DNA of 64,000 nt. Origin: Notospermus geniculatus (Eukaryota; Nemertea; Pilidiophora; Heteronemertea; Lineidae). A program made the position numbers and the translations under genes. The stretch lies in assembly GCA_002633025.1 (NCBI GenBank), contig NMRB01000201.1, positions 300,961 through 364,960 on the forward strand. Reading direction: 5' to 3'. The stretch's first letter is position 1. Each line of letters opens with the position of its first letter. The notes beneath the pieces are model-generated. The model did no database searches and was not told where the DNA came from. It was given only the letters and a program-made list of their open reading frames with translations. Positions 56,757 to 64,000 of the stretch are shown one piece after another.

Positions 56757-56890
56757 CTGGGCCCATATTCATGATACGTAAAACCTTGCTAGGCTTAGCT
56801 GCTTGCGAAAGTGCCTGGTTTGTACAGGCCAATATACACAACTAGCAACCAACTAAGCTAACAACAAGGTTTTATGAATATCAGCCCTGG
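56757..56890. mobile_element. Palindromic GGGCC-end element
   Basis: Starts GGGCCCATATTCATGATA, ends TATGAATATCAGCCC, and has internal arms around AAAACCTTG and TAGCTTAG. The stem is imperfect. Its outer sequence, including CAGTGACCT, matches the far end of 62642-62858. Confidence 0.7.
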
Positions 56891-57326
56891 TTACCGGGAC
56901 ATGTTGGGCAGCTGGACCTAGGGCAGTAGGGGAAAAAGCCAATATTTTGGAACGTCCCATTAAATTGGTACGATACCGAAATTTTGGGACGACTGCCACG
57001 CCGCCTACAGGCCTAAGTGCCTTCAACTCTCTCTGTATACCTGACTCACAAAGAATGGCATTGGACTCTGTTCCCGCCAGAATGATGAGTCAGCACTTGT
57101 TTACAATCAAGGTAGATAGGGATCCTTCCTTAATTCGCAACGCTCGTTTGAGTACGTCCGAAAATATTGGGATGATTGCTTTGTNAGATTGCCTCTTGTG
57201 GAACCATCTGCGGTAAAAGGTCAGCAACATTTAATCGGATTTCGTAAGGTGCTTCAGATTTCTGTTCCTAGACATTTTTCCGGAGATGGTTGCTTGAATC
57301 CCTGAGGACAAAATGGCTACCAGGAT

Positions 57327-57432
57327 CATCCTCCCACCGCAGGGCTTTGGTCGCCTTCTGTTCATACGCTTGCACACGAGTGTGTGAGTGGATGAAAAGA
57401 AGTGAGGTAAAAACCCCTGCTGTGGGAGGATG
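57327..57432. mobile_element. Short hairpin element, CATCCTCCCACCGCAGGG family, copy 5
   Basis: CATCCTCCCACCGCAGGGC and CCCTGCTGTGGGAGGATGG arms around TTCATACGCTTGCACACG. Family of about 80-120 bp with no coding capacity. Confidence 0.85.
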
Positions 57433-58810
57433 GTAGGGATTGGCTCAGCAGGCATTGAAAAACCTTTGCAAGCTGACTGCCACATCAATATGTCCTTAGG
57501 CAATGGGCAGGGGTGGATCAAGGTTTTTGGATGCGGGTGTGGCACAACTACTACTGCTGCACGATGAAGAGGTGGCTCTCCCTGGAAATGATCCAAACCA
57601 TGGTAAGAAACATACTTTTGTGGCTTAAGGGGGAATGTGCCACTTGCAGCCCCAAAATCCACCTCTGAGGCTTGGAAAGGATGCCTAAACCAACATAATG
57701 GGAGACTTTACTGCCATTAGAGGCCACCTGTTGGTAGTCCTAGAGCATCACAAAATTTGATGTCACAGACGTAATCCGGGGCATCCACGTCATTATGGAT
57801 GACGTCCTGGTGAGCACTTTTCTGTGTGATGTCAAATTTTGTGACCTTTTCGACTGCTAACTGATGGCAGTAGTCTCCCATTTGGCTGATACTTTCTTGC
57901 TCTGTCACCAGTTTATCCAAAAAATGATCTTTGTCTTTGAAGCAAAGTAGCTTCCCAACAACCTTAACAGATCATCCAACAGCTGATCCAACAGCTAATA
58001 CAAAACAGTAGACAACATTGCAATGATCTTCAGTGAAGCAGAAGCTGTTCTGCAACCACACCATTTTGCCAAACACACGCTTCATTTCATATCAACATGT
58101 CAAATCAGAAAATGTCCTGCTCAATGTATTAGAAAGATTCACAGCGCCGGAAATGATCTGCCTATTTTGGTCTCAGATGGGATGGATTGAAAGCATCATC
58201 CAGTCTCCCACTGTCCTTGTCCGTGATGCATCATTAGGATTATGAGGGCTCTCCATCGGGTATCATCTTGTGGCAGTTGGAGCTTCTCCAGAGCTGTTTC
58301 TACCAAGAGAGTAGATCTATCCTCCCTTGTAACTTCATGAAGTGATAATGCACTTCATGCCAATGGCATTTATGGTACTTACCAAGGATACTTGCGGGAG
58401 ACAATTATGCATGCCAAGGACAAAGCAGGCGATTGTCATGTGGCTAATTCGCTCCGAGGGCTGATGGAAGACTGGTGTTTTGAAACATCCCAAGGACATA
58501 CAACTGATCTTGGTTTGGTTTCGACAGGATTCAACGGGCTCTCACAGGATGACAGATGCAGGGAATCCTCGCCAATACCGTCTTCCTGTGCTGTCTGTAC
58601 AATCTGACAAGTCCCATATCGGTGTGGACTCCCTCTGTATCTAAGAGCCTATGGCAAACCATCCTTTGCATGGCCAAAACGAATTGCCTAACTGAACCTC
58701 TTGGTGAAAGTTCAGGCATGACCTCCAAGGATAGTTTGTGTTGGTCAGCATGCCTAGGCAGTTCAGACTTGGCCCAAAATGTTCAAGGACATATACATCT
58801 CTCCTGTGGG
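57433..58810. other. Noncoding sequence, nothing recognised
   Basis: ORFs of 65-86 codons overlap on both strands without splice support. A local inverted repeat around GATGTCACAGACGTAATCC was not convincing. Confidence 0.4.
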
Positions 58811-59017
58811 TCTTAAGTGGGCAGCACACAAGGCGAGGTGGGCAATCGCCAGTGATCTTCTCGCCAGCCACCAGTTTGATATTGGGGAATCAGCACTGGT
58901 GAGAAGATTCCATGGATCACTGACCAGCGCAGCTTGGCGTCAACAGCAATTTTGCTTGGTGGTGATCAGATCGCTTGGGAACTCACCCTAATCCTGTCTC
59001 GTGTGCTGCCCTCTTTA
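58811..59017. mobile_element. Foldback element of the CAGCACACCAGG family, short copy
   Basis: CTTAAGTGGGCAGCACACAA ... GTGTGCTGCC are the inverted ends. Inside are CTTCTCGCCAGCCACCAG and GGTGAGAAGATTCCATGG. The central TTTGGTATTGTTTGACATT segment of other copies is lacking. Confidence 0.7.
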
Positions 59018-59949
59018 GTTTTCAATGATGGTGTGGAATGAGGAAATTTTGGCACAGAAATACAGTCAGAGTTGACTCTAGTTCTAGAACTCCTTTGATA
59101 ATGTCAAATGGGGAATAGTTCCATCAAGAGCCACTGATTTAATGTAAGGTTGACTGGGATGATTCATACCAAATGATTACCAAGCCCCATGATGGCTTCA
59201 CCAAGAAGCTCCTTCTTTATGGAAGTGGTTCTGATTAAAGGTCAACCTCAATAAGTTGAGGAATGATTAATTGCCATTCCTGTGATATGACTTCCTCTCT
59301 CACTTCAAGATTAATCATGCAAACCAGAAATTCAATACTGCCGTATCTCCCTCTGATGTCAGGACCAGTCATGTTCAGTTCTACACAGCATCCTTCCTGT
59401 ACCACAGCCAACCTCAGCTGTATCAGAGATATTATGCATTATGGACATGGTAATGTTGTTCAGTGAAGCAGACAGCCCTCCATTTGTGGCATTAGTTGTG
59501 GTTTCTCTCTCAAAAATGTCAATTTCCCGGTGTAACAGGTAGTTTGAGCTGTAATCGTGATTGCTCAAGGGACCTGGACCGAAGATTACGAGCCTGGCGA
59601 CTGACGGGTACTGTTTATTGTAGTTTATGTTCAGCAATCACGGAGATGACGCCCTGAAATAACAGCCCAATGCCGATTATGCCTGCGGATTTTAGTGGCC
59701 AATTCAGACCTAATATCCTCTTATTACCAGGTGAATGAAGAGAAGTGCAGATAAAACAGAGGAAATGCAATTATTTTTTCGATATGGATGAGGTGGCATT
59801 GCCAAGATTTTGGGGTATGGCTTTGTGATGATGTGATTCGGAAAATGAATTGGGACATGAAGGGAGCGGAGGTACTTCTAGAAGAGATGGAGGGAGGCTC
59901 ATTTGAACATAAACATGGTGGAATTGTTCGTTCACAGCAGATTACTATG

Positions 59950-60258
59950 GACTAAGTCAGGCATAAACCGTGTAGATGTGTACTAAAACAATAGATTAAG
60001 GCAGACTCACTCAAGCATACAGCCGGTAGAGGTGTACTCAAACAATAGAGTAAGACAGACCCAGTCAAGCATAGAGCTAGTTGAGGTGTATTCAAACAAA
60101 AGGCACGAGTCAAGCATAGAGCTAGTTCAGGTGCACTCAAACAACAGATTAAGATACTCGGTCAAGCATAGAGGTGTGCTGTAATGATAGATTAAGACAG
60201 ACTCAGTCAAGCATTGAGCCAGTAGAGGTGCACTCAAACAATAGATGGAGACTGACTG
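59950..60258 (+). repeat. 54-bp minisatellite block 1, allele A (CAAACAATAGATTAAGACAG)
   Basis: Five to six units with AGACTCAGTCAAGCATAGAG and CTAGTAGAGGTGTACTC. The partner block is 61250-61672. Confidence 0.9.
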
Positions 60259-60297
60259 ACAACGAATAAGGCACTTGAGTGCCTTCACAAGAGACTA

Positions 60298-60439
60298 AGG
60301 CCCGTATGCACAGACGTTCCTCCACTCACACTTGAGTGTGAGGTCGACCTTAATCTTTTGTATTCTACCCTGCAAACAATAGGTAAAGGTCGGCCTCACA
60401 CTCAAGTGTGAGTGGAGGAACGTCTGTGCATACGGGCCT
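60298..60439. mobile_element. Palindromic GGGCC-end element inserted in a minisatellite, no target duplication
   Basis: Arms AGGCCCGTATGCACAGACG and its exact complement close a 142-bp foldback whose stem continues through CACTCACACTTGAGTGTGAG. The loop contains CCCTGCAAACAATAG, shared with 46263-46382. The surrounding 54-bp units read AGAGACT|GGGTCAGCC. Here the same bases flank the element with only one extra A, so no direct repeat was made. Confidence 0.85.
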
Positions 60440-60630
60440 GGGTCAGCCTCAGTCAAACAGAGAGTGGGATTGTGCCTTTACAAGAGACTGGGTCAGCCTC
60501 GGTCAAACATAAGGAGAGTGGGATTGTGCCTTCACAAGAAACTGGGTCAGCCTCGGTCAAACATAAAGAGAATGGGATTAATGTGCCCTCAGAAGAGACT
60601 GGGTCAGCCTCAGTCAGACACAAGGACAGT
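60440..60630 (+). repeat. 54-bp minisatellite block 2, allele A (GGGTCAGCCTCAGTCAAACA)
   Basis: Units of GGGTCAGCCTCAGTCAAACA + TAAAGAGAGTGGGATTGTGC + CTTCACAAGAGACT. Partner 61735-61965. Codon-sized period; the ORF is an artefact. Confidence 0.9.
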
Positions 60631-61249
60631 GGATATCACTTCCTCAATGTGTCTCAGTTGACAGAAAAGAGTATGTATTCTCCTGCCAGTGGTCTAATGT
60701 TGCACGAGATTCATCCAGCATCTGATAAAACCGAGTGTAGAATTTCCGCCATACATAGTTACCAACCGACAGTTCTCTGAATACAGACAGTTCTGGTTAT
60801 GCATATGTCACCAGGGTGGGAGAAGAGAGTGTCTATCATATGAGTGCTTCTGACAGAAAGATAATGCGGGAGAGGAGAAGATCTAGAGAAAATTGGTCTG
60901 TCACCTCCAGATGTCAGAAAACCTGATAAATGGTGGAAAAACGGTTGCGATGAAAGATGGGTTGGAGCTTCGGACCCTTAAATCTTGTTTTTCGATGGGA
61001 AATAATCTTTGGGTCAATTTTGCATATCATGAATCTCGTTCTATGAATAGCNGATAAAACAGAGGAAATGCAATTATTTTTTCGATATGGATGAGGTGGC
61101 ATTGCCAAGATTTTGGGGTATGGCTTTGTGATGATGTGATTCGGAAAATGAATTGGGACATGAAGGGAGCGGAGGTACTTCTAGAAGAGATTGAGGGAGG
61201 CTCATTTGAACATAAACATGGTGGAATTGTTCGTTCACAGCAGATTACT

Positions 61250-61672
61250 ATGGACTAAGTCAGGCATAAACCGTGTAGATGTGTACTCAAACAATAGATT
61301 AAAGGCAGACTCACTCAAGCATAGAGCTAGTAGAGGTGTACTCAAACAGTAGAGTAAGACAGACTTAGCCAGTAGAGGTTTACTCAAACAATAGAGTAAG
61401 ACTGACTTAATCAAGCATAGAGCTAGTTGAGGTGTACTACATGTAGTTGAGGTACTCAAACAATAGATTGGGACAAACTCACTCAGGCATAGAGCAAGTA
61501 GAGGTGCACTCAAACAAAAGGCACACTCAGTCAAGCATAGAGGTAGTTGAGGTGCACTCAAACAATAAATTAAGATACATGTGCTCAGTCAAGCATAGAG
61601 GTGTACTCATACAATAGATTAAGACAGACTCAGTCAAGCATAGAGCCAGTTGTGGTGCACTCAAACAATAGA
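61250..61672 (+). repeat. 54-bp minisatellite block 1, allele B
   Basis: Same unit as 59950-60258, about two units longer, including an ACATGTAGTTGAGG variant. Confidence 0.9.
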
Positions 61673-61734
61673 TGGAGACTGATGGACAACGAATAAGGCA
61701 GTGGAGTCATTTCCTCACAATAGATTGCGACAGA

Positions 61735-61965
61735 GAAGAGAGTGGGATTTTGCCTTCACAAGAGACTGGGTCAGCCTCAGTCAAACATAAAGAGAATGGG
61801 ATTGTGCCTTCACAAGAGACTGGGTCAGCCTCAGTCAAACAGAGAGTGGGATTGTGCCTTCACAAGAGACTGGGTCAGCCTCAGTCAAATATAAAGGAGT
61901 GGGATTGTGCCTTCACAAGAGACTGGATCAGCCTCAGTCAAACACAAGGACAGTGGATATCACCT
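61735..61965 (+). repeat. 54-bp minisatellite block 2, allele B
   Basis: Same unit as 60440-60630, without the palindromic insertion. Confidence 0.9.
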
Positions 61966-62641
61966 CCCTCCTCAACAGTCTCAGTTGACAGAAAAGCATA
62001 TGTATTCTCTAATGTTGCGCAAGGTTCATCCAGCATCTGATAAAACCGAGTGTAGAATTTCCGCCATACATAGTTACCAACCGACAGTTCTCTGAATACA
62101 GACAGTTCTGGTTATGCATATGTCACCAGGGTGGGAGAACAGAGTGTCTATCATATGAGTGCTTCTGACAGAAAGATAATGCGGGAGAGGAGAAGATCTA
62201 GAGAAAATTGGTCTGTCACCTCCAGATGTCAGAAAACCTGATAAATGGTGGAAAAACGGTTGCGATGAAAGATGGGTTGGAGCTTCGGACCCTTAAATCT
62301 TGTTTTTCGATGGGAAATAATCTTTGGGTCAATTTTGCATATCATGAATCTCGTTCTATGAATAGCAAATTAGGGTAGGGATGTTCAAGTTGAGTTACTG
62401 GCGACAGATAGTGATGGGGTTAATGCTGCTGATGGGAACAAAGGTTTTGGAAGGTTAACAAGTGTGGGGACTTTTGAAGACAAGTGGTGAGGATTTTGAT
62501 TGTAATGAATTGACTGACTGTGAGTTGGGGACTTTTCACATGATGATAAACAAGTTTTTGCAGTGTGGGACAAGTTTCCTTCAAGATTTCCACTGGAATA
62601 TGATTTAGGCCCTTGTGTTTCTAGAATCTGGTTTGTACTCC

Positions 62642-62858
62642 AGGGTCCATATTCATAAACATACTTAAGTCAAAGTGTGATACTTATCTTTTGTGTTGAA
62701 CAAAGGATAAGTGTGACACTTAGACTTAGTCCCCCGTCCCGTTGTGATTCCCATTTCTATGTTCTACGTCATCAATTGGTGGAGATTCCCCCGCGTGGAG
62801 AAGGTCCCAGTGGAAGCTCTGACGACGTGAGGAAGTAGTTTTATGAATATGGGCCCAG
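62642..62858. mobile_element. Palindromic GGGCC-end element with internal non-paired core
   Basis: Ends GGGTCCATATTCATAAA and TTTATGAATATGGGCCC are inverted. An inner hairpin (AAGTGTGATACTTATC and complement) occupies the left half, and a CG-containing core of about 110 bp fills the rest, so this copy may be longer and less decayed. Confidence 0.7.
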
Positions 62859-62866
62859 GTCACTGA

Positions 62867-63824
62867 CCGCATTTTGTCGTCATCAGATAAGTTATGCCTG
62901 GAATTCCAAATGCAAGATTCGCAACTTGTTTTGACTTGCAGATGATGAGTAGGAGTATTTTACAATTATGATTCATTAGATGATGTTGTTATCGTTGAGT
63001 CTCATAACCTTGAACACACACACTTCTCCTATTCCTAATTTCATATTCGAATTGAAAGCTTCTATGATGGGCACTAAGATTAGATTTGGTAAAGGCGCCA
63101 TGTTCCGTGGTTAACATTTGAAATGGAGCGGGTTTTTTGCGTAATTTGTTGCATGTTAAGTGTTCCATGACTGTTGAGAAACTTTGAGAACAAGTTCCAT
63201 TATCAATTTTGCGGTGTCAAAAACAATTTCCCGTTGAGTACATCGCAATTTTGTGTTCTTTAGTGCACCAAGAAAACTCGAGCAGAAAAGGTGTTTTTGT
63301 CAGGTATTGCCTCTGAATCCAATAGTGGTTAATTCCATGACATTGAGTTGTAAAATTCCACATCACCATGGTTGTAGCAGGGAATCGGCATTTCGCCGAT
63401 AGAAACTGACCATAATGACACTTTTTGTATGCAAATGTCTCTCATTCAGGCAGAGGCGAATTCATGGCTGGGTAAAGTTGATAGTTCCGTGTGGTTGGCG
63501 ATGGCTCATGCTTTGAGCTAGGATAAACGTAAATGTACAAAGTTGTATTCTTTGCTTACGTCTTGATCTCCCAGCATCCTTTGGGACCAATGCTATATAT
63601 TTAGTTGGCCACTGGTTTCCAGAAGGATTTACAGGCTTTTTCTGTAAGCGTGGCTCCTTCAACAGAGGTCTTGAACGTTTTTAGAGTAGCTGGTAAATCT
63701 TGCCAAACGGAAAATACATTTCTGTCTTCCTGTGTATAGTAGTTACCAGTGAATTTTATTTGGTAGGCCCAAATTTTAGTGTCAGTATGCAGCACGAAGA
63801 CACTAGCTTGTCCTGAGAAAACTT
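62867..63824. other. Noncoding sequence, nothing recognised
   Basis: Unique, AT-leaning; a 66-codon minus-strand ORF only. Confidence 0.45.
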
Positions 63825-63897
63825 GCTGTGCTCCTCTTTGGGATTGAACCTGGAGCCCTAAATGTGACTCTGACAGCTCAGACTCAGAGATGGAGTA
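63825..63897 (-). mobile_element. tRNA-like SINE head fragment
   Basis: Minus strand: TGAGCTGTCAGAGTC and CCAGGTTCAATCCC. It explains the start of the 103-codon minus-strand ORF that overlaps it. Confidence 0.5.
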
Positions 63898-64000
63898 AAG
63901 CCTGCCGCACACTGGAGCTGTCTGCTGAGCAAAATGTCATTCGAGACCATTTGCTCAGCAGATAGCTCGCGTGTGTGCATACTTTCGGTGAGTTTTCCGC
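63898..64000. mobile_element. Palindromic element, AAGCCTGCCGCACACTGGAG family, cut by window end
   Basis: Left half of the 30495 element (AAAGCCTGCCGCACACTGGAG to GGTGAGTTTTCCGC). The right arm should lie just beyond the window. Confidence 0.9.

Larger units (their letters stand above)
59750..61051. repeat. Allele-like duplicate 7, copy A (pairs with 61053-62366)
   Basis: Whole segment GATAAAACAGAGG to TTCTATGAATAGC, ending at the N at 61052. It includes two minisatellite blocks and a palindromic insertion (60298-60439) that copy B lacks. Confidence 0.9.
61053..62366. repeat. Allele-like duplicate 7, copy B
   Basis: Second copy, starting at the base after the N. Minisatellite unit counts differ from copy A and the palindrome is absent. 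Confidence 0.9.

Noticed and set aside
63601-63912. 103-codon minus-strand ORF
   Set aside because: Its start lies in a tRNA-like SINE head, and no splice signals or family were recognised.

Overview
The window looks like intronic and accessory sequence of an animal genome, not a microbial one. It has no dense ORFs. It has spliced exons with GT/AG borders, many tRNA-derived SINEs, short palindromic (MITE-like) transposons and minisatellites, and it is a draft assembly with N gaps. The frequent TAGGCCTA-type motif and two TTAGGG-like patches fit a marine invertebrate deuterostome (echinoderm or hemichordate type). That placement is inference at low confidence.

Only one protein-coding gene is recognised. 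Two short plus-strand exons, 15599-15680 and 46067-46183, both end in phase 0 and join without a break. Together they encode 66 residues that look like the N-terminal (VWA_N) region of a voltage-gated calcium channel alpha-2/delta subunit (CACNA2D family, closest in pattern to alpha-2/delta-1/2). The intron between them is about 30.4 kb. The signal-peptide exon (before 15599) and the VWA-domain exons (after 46183) were not found. Two further ORFs (36136-36318 plus, 55628-55985 minus) touch plausible splice signals but match nothing I know.

Layout. 1-15.6 kb: minisatellites, hairpin elements, a piggyBac-like element with TTAA ends, SINEs, and a tandem allele-like duplication at 9.4-11.4 kb. 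15.7-46 kb (the intron): a 39-bp minisatellite split by a hairpin, three allele-like duplications, composite SINEs, several hairpin elements, a 600-bp polypurine tract, minisatellites at 33.6, 36.7 and 37.7 kb, and oppositely oriented SINE pairs near 38.6-39.6 and 43.7-44.2 kb. A 44-bp pyrimidine-rich array at 45.4-46.0 kb repeats a 3' splice-site-like motif about twelve times just before the second exon. 46.2-64 kb: more hairpins, three more allele-like duplications, a 29-bp and two 54-bp minisatellites.

Two themes stand out. (1) At seven places a segment occurs twice, with the copies separated or ended by an N gap or a single N. This is the signature of unmerged haplotypes, and the copy pairs act as natural filled/empty comparisons for insertions. 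(2) A set of nearly full-length palindromes shares GGGCC-type ends, and two of them share a central loop but not arms. Where the target can be reconstructed from tandem-repeat units (19376-19486 and 60298-60439), insertion left no target-site duplication. This is the best candidate here for an under-described mobile system.
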